Below are positions 15,579 through 23,692 of a DNA stretch of 64,000 bases, in pieces. The position numbers and the translations under genes are program-made. Below the pieces are notes generated by a model, which was not told where the DNA came from, made no database searches, and saw only the letters and a program-made list of their open reading frames with translations. The first letter of the stretch is position 1. Every line of letters begins with the position of its first letter. This DNA comes from Acuticoccus sp965213555 (GTDB lineage: Bacteria > Pseudomonadota > Alphaproteobacteria > Rhizobiales > Amorphaceae), in NCBI RefSeq assembly GCF_965213555.1, contig NZ_OZ243890.1, forward strand, positions 3,951,561 to 4,015,560. Direction: 5' to 3'.

Positions 15579-17270
15579 ATGAGGTCCGCCCCGCCCCACG
15601 CCTCGCGCGACGCACCGCAGGAGCGCACCGTCGGGACGCTCGTCGCCGGCCTCCTCGTCCTCCTCGCGGCGCTGGCGTTCTTGCCAGGGCTCGCGAGCGT
15701 CCCGCCCATCGACCGCGACGAGCCGCGCTACACCCAGGCGACCAAGCAGATGGTGGAGACGGGCGACTACGTGCGCATCCGCTTCCAGGACGGCCCGCGG
15801 CACAAGAAGCCCATCGGCATCCACTGGCTGCAGGCGGTGGCCGTGTGGATGTCCGGCGAGGGCGCGGCAGCGCCGTTGTGGGTGTACCGGCTGCCCTCGC
15901 TCCTCGGTGCCGTGGCGGCGATCCTGCTGACGCTGTGGGCAGCGCGCGCCTTCCTGCCGATGCCCGCGGCGACCTGCGCGGCCGCGCTGCTCGGGGCAAC
16001 GGTCATCCTCGGCGTCGAGGCGCGGCTCGCCAAGACCGACGCGGTGCTCCTCGCCACGGTCGTCCTCATGCAGGGAGCGCTGGCGCGGGTGTGGCTGCGC
16101 GAGGCCAGCGGCAACGTGGTCCCGCTCTTGTTCTGGCTGGGGCTCGCGCTCGGCATCCTGGTGAAGGGTCCCATTGCGCCGATGGTCGCAGCGCTCACCG
16201 TCCTCGTCCTTGGCTGGCGTTCGGGCTGGGCGTTCGTCCCCCGGCTGCGGCCCCTCCTGGGGATGCTCATCGTCGCGGCGGTGTGCCTGCCCTGGTTCGT
16301 CGCCATCGGGCTCGCCACGGACGGCGCGTTCATAACGACCGCGCTCGGACGGGACTTCTTGGGCAAGGCGGCCGGCGGGCAGGAGGGGCACTGGGCACCG
16401 CCGCTGACGCACCTTGCCGTGTTCTTCGCGGTCGCCTGGCCGATGGCGCCGTTCGCGCTCGCCGCGGCACGGTTGTGGATCTCCGAGCGCGGGCCAGCGC
16501 TCCTGTTCGCAGCGGCGTGGGCGATCCCCTCGTGGATCGTGTTCGAGGCGACGCCCACCAAGCTCCCGCACTACACGCTGCCGCTGCTGCCGGCCGTCGC
16601 CATCGCGACCGTCGCGGTGCTCTGGGTGCGCGATCCGTCCCCGCTGTGGCGCCGGGCCGCCGCCGTGCTCGCGCTCGTGACACCGGTGGGCCTCGTCGGC
16701 GCCGCCCTCCTGGCGCCGCTCGTGATCGCGCACCTCATGGGCGAGCCGGTGGACGCTGCGAGCGCCCACGACGCGCCGACCGTGGCGCTGGCGCTCGTGC
16801 CGGTCGTCCTCGCGCTCCTTGCCACTGCGGCGATCTGGCGGGGGCGGCCGCTCCTGTCACGTCCGGTCCTCGTCCCAGCGGTCGGCTCGGCCCTCGCGGC
16901 GCAGGCGGTGGTGTGGGGCCTCCTCCTGCCGAGCTTGTCCGCCGTCTGGATCTCGCCCCGCCTCGTCGCCGCCGCCGAGGCCGTCGCGACCTGCCGCGAG
17001 CCACGGGTCGTCAGCGTCGGCGGCTACAACGAGCCGTCGATGATCTTCCTCGCGGGGACGGACACCGCCCTCGTCAACGCGGCCGAGGCGGTCGCCATCG
17101 CCGCACAGGAGTGCGCGGTGATCGCCGCCAGCGAGCGCCGACTGGAGGAGGTCCGCCTCGAAGCAGAGGCTGCGGGCGTCCCGCTGGCCGAGCTCGGCAC
17201 CATCACGGGCTTCAACATCTCCAAGGGCGATCCGGTGTCCCTGACCCTGTTCGCCCGGGATCGACCCTGA
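15579..17270 (+). CDS. ArnT/PMT-like membrane glycosyltransferase (GT39/GT83 type)
   Basis: A 563-residue polytopic protein. The N-terminal periplasmic loop contains PPIDRDEPRYTQATKQM and VRIRFQDGPRHKKPIGIHW, matching the catalytic loop of ArnT-type enzymes, which transfer sugars from polyprenyl phosphate to lipid A or core. About ten further hydrophobic segments follow, then a soluble C-terminal part. The ATG at 15579 precedes the conserved part by about 50 residues. It heads a set with a GT2 enzyme and a LAB_N protein, suggesting that the three make and use a lipid-linked sugar donor. Confidence 0.85.
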   Translation: MRSAPPHASRDAPQERTVGTLVAGLLVLLAALAFLPGLASVPPIDRDEPRYTQATKQMVETGDYVRIRFQDGPRHKKPIGIHWLQAVAVWMSGEGAAAPLWVYRLPSLLGAVAAILLTLWAARAFLPMPAATCAAALLGATVILGVEARLAKTDAVLLATVVLMQGALARVWLREASGNVVPLLFWLGLALGILVKGPIAPMVAALTVLVLGWRSGWAFVPRLRPLLGMLIVAAVCLPWFVAIGLATDGAFITTALGRDFLGKAAGGQEGHWAPPLTHLAVFFAVAWPMAPFALAAARLWISERGPALLFAAAWAIPSWIVFEATPTKLPHYTLPLLPAVAIATVAVLWVRDPSPLWRRAAAVLALVTPVGLVGAALLAPLVIAHLMGEPVDAASAHDAPTVALALVPVVLALLATAAIWRGRPLLSRPVLVPAVGSALAAQAVVWGLLLPSLSAVWISPRLVAAAEAVATCREPRVVSVGGYNEPSMIFLAGTDTALVNAAEAVAIAAQECAVIAASERRLEEVRLEAEAAGVPLAELGTITGFNISKGDPVSLTLFARDRP

Positions 17271-17422
17271 GCTGTTGCTGCGAAGGGGCACCGCGTGCCC
17301 GCGGCGGCGGTGGCGACGGACGCCCGTCGCGCCCTCGCCTTGTGACGGCGCCCGCTCAGCGATAGGGACGGGCGAAGCAGCCGCCGCGATTCGCTCTCGC
17401 AGCCCCATGCCCGGACACCGCC

Positions 17423-18172
17423 ATGCAAGCGCGTCTCACCGTCAGCCCGGCCGTCTCCATCGTCATCCCCGCGCGGGACGAGGCCGGCGCGATCGCAAGC
17501 CTCCTCGCCGAGATCGAGGCGTCCCCCCTCGGCGAGCCCTACGAGATCGTCGTCGTCGACGACGGCTCGACGGACGGGACCGCCGCTGCGGCGATGGCGT
17601 CCGGCGTCGCCAACCTACGCGTCCTGCGCCACGCGGTGGCCGGCGGTAAGTCGAGGGCGATCCGGGCGGGGGCACTCGCAGCCTGCGGCGACATCATCGT
17701 CACGGTCGACGGCGACGGGCAGAACGATCCACGGCACCTCTCGGACCTTGTCGAGCCGCTGCTCGCGGACCCTCGCGTGGGGATCGTCGCCGGACAGCGC
17801 ATCCGCCGGCACGACGGCTGGGCCAAGAAGGCCGGCTCCCGCCTCGCCAACCGCATGCGCCGCGCGCTGCTCGCCGACGACACGCGCGACACCGCCTGTG
17901 GTTTGAAGGCCATGCGCCGCGCGCCCTACCTCGCGCTGCCCACCTTCGACAACAACCATCGCTTCCTCCCCGCGCTGTTCCTCTACGATGGCTGGCGCAT
18001 CGCCCATGTTCCCGTCGCCGACCGGCCGCGCACGACGGGCCGCTCCAAGTACGGCATGGTCGACCGCGCGCTCGTCGGCCTGCCGGACCTCCTGGGCGTC
18101 TACTGGCTGCGTCGGCGCAGCGCGTGCCGGCCGACGGTGGTGGAGGTCACGCCGGAGGACGCCGATGTCTGA
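17423..18172 (+). CDS. Family 2 glycosyltransferase, polyprenyl-phosphate sugar synthase-like
   Basis: A 249-residue GT-A enzyme without a long membrane tail. It has VSIVIPARDEAGAI at the N-terminus, VVVDDGSTDGT for nucleotide-sugar binding and the DGDGQNDP metal motif, like DPM1/ArnC proteins. The expected reaction is transfer of a sugar from a nucleotide donor to a polyprenyl phosphate. The stop overlaps the start of the LAB_N gene. A 152-base gap separates it from the upstream ArnT-like gene, so there may be an internal promoter. The sugar is not known. Confidence 0.87.
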   Translation: MQARLTVSPAVSIVIPARDEAGAIASLLAEIEASPLGEPYEIVVVDDGSTDGTAAAAMASGVANLRVLRHAVAGGKSRAIRAGALAACGDIIVTVDGDGQNDPRHLSDLVEPLLADPRVGIVAGQRIRRHDGWAKKAGSRLANRMRRALLADDTRDTACGLKAMRRAPYLALPTFDNNHRFLPALFLYDGWRIAHVPVADRPRTTGRSKYGMVDRALVGLPDLLGVYWLRRRSACRPTVVEVTPEDADV

Positions 18173-18503
18173 CCTGTTGGCCGGCCTCGGCGCGTGGTTC
18201 CATGCGGTGTTCGTCGCCCAGTTCGACTTGTGGATCGCCATCGGCTTCGCGGCGCAGGCGATGTTCACCGCGCGCTTCCTCGTCCAGTGGATCGCGTCGG
18301 AGCGCGCTGGCCGCTCGGTGGTGCCCATCGCGTTCTGGTTCTTCTCCATCGCCGGCGGGGCGATCCTCTTCGTCTACGCCCTGTCGCGCCAGGACCCGGT
18401 CTTCATCGCCGGGCAGGGCACCGGCCTCCTCATCTACGCACGCAACCTTTGGCTCATCTTCCGCGAGCGCCGCTCCGCGCTCGCCAACGCGCCGACGATC
18501 TAG
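18165..18503 (+). CDS. Lipid A biosynthesis N-terminal domain (LAB_N) membrane protein
   Basis: A 112-residue protein with three hydrophobic segments and the LAB_N signature: FAAQAMFTARFLVQWIASER, then SVVPIAFWFFSIAGG, then GLLIYARNL. The domain occurs fused to LpxB in some bacteria and alone beside DPM1-like glycosyltransferases in many alphaproteobacteria. It is proposed to help synthesise or flip the polyprenyl-phosphate sugar. The ATG at 18165 overlaps the end of the GT2 gene, so the two are translationally coupled. Confidence 0.88.
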   Translation: MSDLLAGLGAWFHAVFVAQFDLWIAIGFAAQAMFTARFLVQWIASERAGRSVVPIAFWFFSIAGGAILFVYALSRQDPVFIAGQGTGLLIYARNLWLIFRERRSALANAPTI

Positions 18504-18688
18504 TCGGGCCGTGGATTCATGGCGTCGGAGGCGAGCCGATGCCTAGCATCCAACTCACCCTGAACGCCCCAGGACGGCGCAATAGCGTTGCGAGCATGCA
18601 GTGGCTGAAGTCGGCCAGGTTCGCTGACCCATCCGGTGACGCGCGTCGTCGGCGATGCTAGCCTCTCGCGGTACCGCGGGAGGGAACG

Positions 18689-20011
18689 ATGGACGCCATC
18701 GTGGCAAGGCCGAACGACCTTGAGAGCTTTTGGATGCCCTACACCGCGAACCGGGACTTCAAGGCCCGGCCGCGAATGTGCGTGTCCGCCCGCGGCATGT
18801 ACTACAGGTCCGCGGACGGCCGGCCGATCCTCGACGGCACCGCAGGGCTGTGGTGCGTCAACGCCGGGCACTGCGCGCCGCGCATCGTCGAGGCGGTGCA
18901 GCGCCAGGTGGCCGAGCTCGACTTCGCGCCGACCTTCCAGTTCGGACATCCCAAGGCGTTCGAGCTCGCCGGGCGACTTGCCCAGCTCTTTCCCCCTAGC
19001 CTCTCCCACGCGTTCTTCGCCAACTCGGGCTCGGAGGCGGTCGACACGGCGCTCAAGATCGCGCTCGCGTACCACCGCGCCCGCGGCGAGGGGCAGCGCA
19101 CCCGGCTGATCGGCCGCGAGCGCGGCTATCACGGGTCCGGCTTCGGCGGCATGGCGGTGGGCGGCATCGCCAAGAACCGAGCGATGTTCGGGGCCATGGT
19201 CCAGCCCGTGGACCACCTGCGTCACACCCACCTTGCTGCGAACGCGTTCAGCCGCGGCGCTCCCGACCACGGCGCGGAGCTCGCCGACGACCTCGAGCGC
19301 CTCGTCGCGTTGCACGACGCGTCGACCATCGCCGCGGTGATCGTCGAGCCCCTCGCCGGGTCGACCGGCGTCCTGGTTCCACCGAAGGGCTACCTCGCCA
19401 GGCTCCGCGAAACGTGCGACCGCCACGGCATCCTCCTCATCTTCGACGAGGTCATCACCGGCTTCGGCCGGCTCGGCACCACCTCGGCCGCGGACTACTT
19501 TGGGGTGGTTCCCGACCTGATGGTCCTCGCCAAGGCGATCACCAACGCCGTCGTGCCCATGGGCGCGGTGATGTCGTCGGGTGCGATCTACGAGGCCGTC
19601 GTGGACGCCTCGCCGACGCCCATCGAGTTGTTCCACGGCTACACCTACTCCGGTCACCCCTTGGCGTGCGCCGCCGCGCTTGCCACCCTCGATGTCTACC
19701 GCGACGACGCGCTCTTCTCGCGTGCCGCCTCGCTGGCGCCGCTGTGGGAGGATGCGGTTCACCGCCTCGCGGACCGCCGTCACGTCGTGGACGTGCGCAA
19801 CCTCGGCCTCGTCGGCGCCATCGAGCTCGCTCCCCGCGAGGGTGCGCCCGGGGCACGTGGGATGGACGCCGTGCAGCTCGCCTTCGACGCCGGCCTGATG
19901 ATCCGCGTGACGGGTGACATCATCGCCCTCTCCCCGCCGCTCGTCATCACCGAGGACGAGATCGAGACCATCGTGTTGACGTTGGCGACGGTCCTCGACG
20001 CCGTGGAGTAG
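18689..20011 (+). CDS. Class III aminotransferase, omega-amino acid:pyruvate type
   Basis: A 440-residue PLP enzyme. Hallmarks are WMPYTANRDFK near the start, NSGSEAVDTALKIA, YHGSGFGG, FDEVITGFGR and the cofactor lysine K282 in LAKAITNA. The WMPYT opening is typical of beta-alanine- or omega-amino acid-pyruvate aminotransferases. The ATG at 18689 has a good ribosome site (GGGAGGGA). It stands alone, between the LAB_N gene and tRNA-Ser. Confidence 0.87.
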   Translation: MDAIVARPNDLESFWMPYTANRDFKARPRMCVSARGMYYRSADGRPILDGTAGLWCVNAGHCAPRIVEAVQRQVAELDFAPTFQFGHPKAFELAGRLAQLFPPSLSHAFFANSGSEAVDTALKIALAYHRARGEGQRTRLIGRERGYHGSGFGGMAVGGIAKNRAMFGAMVQPVDHLRHTHLAANAFSRGAPDHGAELADDLERLVALHDASTIAAVIVEPLAGSTGVLVPPKGYLARLRETCDRHGILLIFDEVITGFGRLGTTSAADYFGVVPDLMVLAKAITNAVVPMGAVMSSGAIYEAVVDASPTPIELFHGYTYSGHPLACAAALATLDVYRDDALFSRAASLAPLWEDAVHRLADRRHVVDVRNLGLVGAIELAPREGAPGARGMDAVQLAFDAGLMIRVTGDIIALSPPLVITEDEIETIVLTLATVLDAVE

Positions 20012-20123
20012 GAGGACCTCGGGGCGGCCCAGCCGGTCGCGACGTCGACGGACGCCACGAGCGATCGGCCAAGGGATCGGCACCTTGTCGGAGCGCCCCG
20101 CGATCGCTAGTTTCGGCCCCACG

Positions 20124-20213
20124 GGAGAGGTGCCGGAGCGGTCGAACGGGGCGGTCTCGAAAACCGTTGTACGGGCAACCGTACCGAGGGTTCGAATCCC
20201 TCTCTCTCCGCCA
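20124..20213 (+). tRNA. tRNA-Ser (anticodon CGA), CCA encoded
   Basis: A 90-base cloverleaf. The acceptor stem pairs GGAGAGG with TCTCTCC (one terminal G-T), the anticodon loop is CTCGAAA with anticodon CGA at 20158-20160, and a long variable arm marks a class II tRNA. The T arm is GAGGG-TTCGAAT-CCCTC and the 3' CCA is encoded. It reads UCG serine codons. Downstream lies a stretch of decayed genes, as is common next to tRNA integration sites. Confidence 0.96.
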
Positions 20214-20348
20214 TACCCAAGCGAGCGGATCCGGGGTCGAACCGCTTCGGGTCGGGCAACGGCCTTCTTGCAGCCTACCGACCGCTCGCTGCGCCGCCTC
20301 CGAGGTTCTGGCCGCAGATCCACAGCTTCTCCGCGCGTACGAAGGCGA

Positions 20349-20600
20349 GCCGGTCCAATCCGGCCAGTATTCAATCGAGAGCATGCAGAAGGTATCAGCC
20401 CGGCAAGGCGTGTCGGCGATCTCGTTGATCGCCTCGTTCCACTCCTCGTAGGGAACGCCGATCGATGGGTCGATGATCACCGCAGCGTCGTCGCCGCGGC
20501 GATGGATGAAGTAGCGGCTCTGTTCCCAACCCTCGCGGCGAGGACCGGCCCAGTCGTAGGCGTACCCCTCGACGGCCTCCTCGTTGAAGCAGACCCTCAT
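20349..20600 (-). CDS. Small hypothetical protein, 3' end lost (possible immunity-type gene)
   Basis: From the ATG at 20600 the minus frame reads about 84 residues with a normal soluble composition (MRVCFNEEAVEGYAYDWAG, then DPSIGVPYEEWNEAINEIA). It then runs without a stop through the antisense of tRNA-Ser, giving the well-known artefact SNPRYGCPYNG. The natural 3' end therefore seems to be missing. The family is not recognised. It lies just downstream of the MuF-like remnant and the small membrane ORF, a position where immunity genes often sit; this is inference. Confidence 0.4.
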
Positions 20601-20647
20601 GACGTTGGGGCCGACCAGCTCGCGCCCGTCCTCGTCGACGAGGCTTC

Positions 20648-20841
20648 CTAGCGGAAGTGTTGGCGTTCACCCGGGATGACCATCCTGTCTGGCAGGTCGG
20701 TGACCTTGATCCTGACGCCGGATGGCAGCGGCAGGAAGCTCGGCTCGGACGGCGCGGGCCAGAGCAGCCCGACGATCATCAGACCGACGATAACGATCGG
20801 GGGGTCAGCAGGACGATGCCGACAGCGTCAAGGATCCGCAT
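20648..20841 (-). pseudogene. Small one-TM protein, frameshifted at a run of six C
   Basis: From the ATG at 20841 the frame reads MRILDAVGIVLLTP and then shifts at a CCCCCC run (plus-strand G run near 20800). With a one-base correction it continues through the hydrophobic IVIVGLMIVGLLWPAP and ends KVTDLPDRMVIPGERQHFR at the TAG at 20648. The uninterrupted part could also be a 43-residue ORF from the ATG at 20779. It starts 56 bases after the MuF-like stop, so the two probably formed one operon. The family is unknown. Confidence 0.4.
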
Positions 20842-20896
20842 CTCGATAGAGCGATGCCGACGGGTCAACGAGAATGCCTTCTTCGAAGGTTGAGCT

Positions 20897-21565
20897 CTAC
20901 GTGCCGACGATGTCGTAGGGCGTCCAGCCGACCTCGCTCAGGTGCCGAAAGAACCCTTGAATAATATCATCCTCAGGGTCACCGAAAGGGCTGGCGGCAG
21001 CTTGAACCGCCTGGCGTAGATCGAGCGGGTCGGTGAACGTGTCCTCAAACGTGAATGTCATTCGGCCGCGAATACGAAGCATGTCGCCGACCCGACGCGC
21101 TTCGCCGTCAAACCGATAGACGACTGTCGACTCACCGTGCGCGAACGAGACGTCGCCGAAGCCATACCTCTGCGGGTCGCCAAACGCGAAGGGCCCCTCG
21201 CCGTTGGCGCGCGCCTTTTCGGCAATCTGATCCGACAGACGTCGAAACGCACCGTTGTCGCGGTCGAGCAGTTCGTGCGCCGCGTACTCGGTGACCCCGG
21301 GCAGGAACAAGCTCGCATGACATCGGCAGTCGTAGTCCTCGCCAGGATGCCCCGTTGGAGGAGGATCGTCCCACGAGAAGACCTTACCTGCGTTCCTGGC
21401 GTGCGAAAGCCGGACGCGCTCGCCCCCACGCGTGCGCCAGACGTAACGGCCGGACCGCTGGGCAAAATCGTAGATCGTCTCGTAGAACGGTTTGCCGGTC
21501 CGCGTGTACGCGTCGAGCGCTTGCTGCTCGACGTACCTCTCCGCTCTCCGGTTCGTCCGACACTT
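20897..21565 (-). pseudogene. MuF-like phage head/polymorphic toxin domain remnant, 5' truncated
   Basis: An open frame of 222 residues without a usable start except a TTG at 21310. It contains SGRYVWRTRGGERVRLSHA and GKVFSWDDPPPTGHPGEDY followed by DCRCHA. This cysteine/histidine core is that of Mu gpF-like minor head proteins, also found as a C-terminal module of bacterial polymorphic toxins. It is followed by about 140 residues with no recognised domain (EYAAHELLDRDNGAFRRL). A stop at 21566 cuts the N-terminus; a neighbouring frame (SDEPESGE) may hold the previous residues. It is probably the residue of a larger secreted or phage protein. Confidence 0.6.
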
Positions 21566-22059
21566 TCAAAGGGGCACGTCGGAGGAGCGCCGTGGGTCAG
21601 GTGGAAATGTTAGGCCGTGATCGAATGACGTGGACAACGAGGTGCGCACGGAGAACGAGGGCAGGAGATCAAATTCTGTTCGGCCATCTGGACCGGGTAA
21701 AAAAGCCGGAAAATGTTCGCCTTCAGTCCCTGTCCCTCCGCCGCTTGCCCTCGCGAGAGGTGTCTCCCAATCCGGCTGCGGCCGGATGTTCCCGATGGTT
21801 TCGAGGGTGATGCGGGAGGGGCTGAGCATTGGGTTCGACCCCCGTGCCGGCGGCGCCTACAGGTCCGCGCGGTGTCGACGCTGGCACGCCCGAGTGCCTG
21901 ACGCTGGTCGCCGACGCCTGGCGCAAAGGCGTGCAGGTCGCCCCAGCTGGATCGGCTCGACGAACCGGTCAGTGGTCCCGGCACGGGACGTTTGCTCCCG
22001 CACACGACACCGTCAGAGCCAACTTGAACGATGCCCTGCGACCGCAAACCGGGCTGAGC
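21566..22059. other. Region without recognisable genes between two remnants
   Basis: About 490 bases between the MuF-like remnant and the transposase remnant. All frames are short or of shadow-like composition. A GGTTCGACCCC string near 21833 resembles a tRNA T arm, but no cloverleaf can be folded around it. No convincing gene is seen. Confidence 0.5.
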
Positions 22060-22695
22060 CAGGCTGTCGGGCATCGTCCGGCGGCTGGGAGCGGTGCGCC
22101 GTGGGCCGACGGCCTGGAACGCCTCGGCCCTCCCATGACCTGCGACACGCCTCGTGCGGCGGCGCGAACGTTTCGCCGAACTCACCGAGGCGCACGGGGA
22201 CCTTAAGTTCGTCGACGGCTCGTCGGTGCGCGTCCATCAGCATGGCGCCGACGGCAAGAGGGGGCCGACGACGCCGCGCGATGGGACGCTCGCGCGGCGG
22301 GCCGACCCCCAAGATCCAGCCCCGCGCCGACGCCGAGGGCCGTCCTGTCGCGCTGACGCTGACGCAAGGACAGGCGCACGACGGACGCTCGGCGGTCGAT
22401 CTCGTTGCAGACGTCGGGCCCGATCATCCTCATCGCCGACCGCGCCGATGACCCCGACGCCCTGCGCGAGGCGATCGCCGGCCGTGGCGGATGGGCCGTG
22501 CGGCCGATGCCGAACCGGAAGCGTCCGCCGGCCTTCGGCGCCTTCCGCCACCGCCCTCGCAACCAGGTCGAGCGCTGCCTCGGCCACGTCGAGTCCATGC
22601 GCGCCGTCGCCACCCGCTCCGAGGAGGATCCGGCGCACCGTCTCGCCCTCGTGGAGCTCGCCGCGATCCGCCTCGGCTTCACCGGATCGAGGCGG
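22060..22695 (+). pseudogene. IS5-family (IS427-group-like) transposase remnant with several frameshifts
   Basis: Pieces of one DDE transposase lie in three frames in the right order. SGAPWADGLERLGPP corresponds to TGAPWRDLPERYGP of intact enzymes. Next is FAELTEAHGDLKFVDGSSV followed by RVHQHGADGKRG (first Asp), then a frame change to GRSRGGPTPKI and DAEGRPVALTLTQGQAHDGR. After another shift come LIADRADDPDALREAIAG (second Asp) and RNQVERCLGHVESMRAVATR (Glu). At least three frame changes and substitutions show an old, dead insertion. It abuts the 3' end of purQ at 22700. Confidence 0.82.
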
Positions 22696-22699
22696 TATC

Positions 22700-23431
22700 C
22701 TAGGGCGGGCGGACCGTCACGTCCCGCTTCAACAGCCGCTCGAGGAGAGGGCGGCGGCCGGCATCGGCGCCGCTCTGGGCGTGTGCCACCATGCTCTGGA
22801 AGAGCGCCAGGCCGTCCGTCGATCCGTGCAGCGCCTCCACCGCATCCTCCGGATGCGGCATCAGTCCAAGGACGTTACCGGCCTCGTTCGTGATGCCCGC
22901 GATGTCGTTCGCCGACCCGTTCGGGTTGTCGAGGTAGCGCAGGACAACGCGACCCTCGCCCTCGAGCCGCGCCAACGTCTCCTCGTCGGCGCGGTAGTTG
23001 CCGTCGTGGTGCGCGGTGGGCAGTCGGACGGTCGCGCCGCGGGAGTAGGCCGAGGTGAAAGCGGTCCGTGCCTCGACCCTGATGCGCACCGGCCGGCACA
23101 CGAAGGTGAGCCCGGCGTTGCGCATCAAGGTGCCCGGCAGTAGGCGCGCCTCGGTGAGCACCTGGAAGCCGTTGCACACGCCGAGCACGTGGCCCCCCCG
23201 GGCCGCATGGTCGGCGACGGCGCGCATCACCGGCGAGCGCGCCGCGATGGCGCCTGGGCGAAGGTAGTCGCCATGGGCGAAGCCGCCCGGCACCACGACG
23301 AGGTCGACGTCCGGCAGCGTGGTCTCGCGGTGCCAGACCATGGCCGGCGCCGCGCCGCCGGCGATCCGGATCGCCCGGGCCGCATCCGCCTCGCGGTTGG
23401 AGCCGGGGAAGACGACGACGACCGAGCGCAT
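22700..23431 (-). CDS. purQ: Phosphoribosylformylglycinamidine synthase subunit PurQ (glutaminase)
   Basis: A 243-residue class I glutamine amidotransferase giving ammonia to PurL in step 4 of purine synthesis. It has VVFPGSNREADAARA at the start, the nucleophile Cys in LGVCNGFQ, and the His/Glu pair in LMPHPEDAVE. The ATG at 23431 overlaps the purS stop. The last ~20 residues (RRPLLERLLKRDVTVRPP) extend beyond the usual family end and run up to the IS5-like remnant, so the C-terminus may have been altered by that insertion. purL is not downstream here. Confidence 0.93.
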   Translation of the reverse strand: MRSVVVVFPGSNREADAARAIRIAGGAAPAMVWHRETTLPDVDLVVVPGGFAHGDYLRPGAIAARSPVMRAVADHAARGGHVLGVCNGFQVLTEARLLPGTLMRNAGLTFVCRPVRIRVEARTAFTSAYSRGATVRLPTAHHDGNYRADEETLARLEGEGRVVLRYLDNPNGSANDIAGITNEAGNVLGLMPHPEDAVEALHGSTDGLALFQSMVAHAQSGADAGRRPLLERLLKRDVTVRPP

Positions 23432-23673
23432 CACCCCTCGATCGCGATGTCGTAGCGCTCGACGACGGTGTTGGCGAGGAGCGCCTCGCACATGGCGGCG
23501 ACCTCCTCGCGGGCGGCGGCCTCGTCTCTTGCGGCAAGGTCGAGGTCGATCACCTTGCCCTGCCGCGCCGCGGTGACGCCGCCGAAGCCGAGCCCGGCCA
23601 GCGCCCCCTCGATGGCCTTGCCTTGCGGGTCGAGCACGCCAGGCTTCAGCGTAATGGTAACGCGCGCCCTCAT
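23431..23673 (-). CDS. purS: Phosphoribosylformylglycinamidine synthase subunit PurS
   Basis: An 80-residue protein with the complete PurS pattern: RVTITLKPGVLDPQGKAIEG, then GKVIDLDLA, ending NTVVERYDIAIEG. It bridges PurQ and PurL in the three-part FGAM synthase. The stop overlaps the purQ start, so expression is coupled. Confidence 0.95.
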   Translation of the reverse strand: MRARVTITLKPGVLDPQGKAIEGALAGLGFGGVTAARQGKVIDLDLAARDEAAAREEVAAMCEALLANTVVERYDIAIEG

Positions 23674-23692
23674 CCCTGGTCTTGGTGTCCCT

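Noticed and set aside
15579..15709. Upstream extension of the dehydratase frame to 15709 on the minus strand
   Set aside because: The extension overlaps the phosphodiesterase gene out of frame and is Arg/Ala-rich. The GTG at 14641 fits the operon spacing.
19947..20348. Minus-strand protein extension across tRNA-Ser (containing SNPRYGCPYNG)
   Set aside because: This is the well-known antisense translation of tRNA-Ser, not a real protein segment.
21722..21742. Imperfect copy of the tRNA-Ser 3' end (TTCAGTCCCTGTCCCTCCGCC) as an attachment site
   Set aside because: About 18 of 22 positions match with one gap, but no integrase gene is present and such similarity is weak in GC-rich sequence. Not called as an att site.
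21825..21860. tRNA-like GGGTTCGACCCCCG string
   Set aside because: No acceptor, D or anticodon arms can be found around it.
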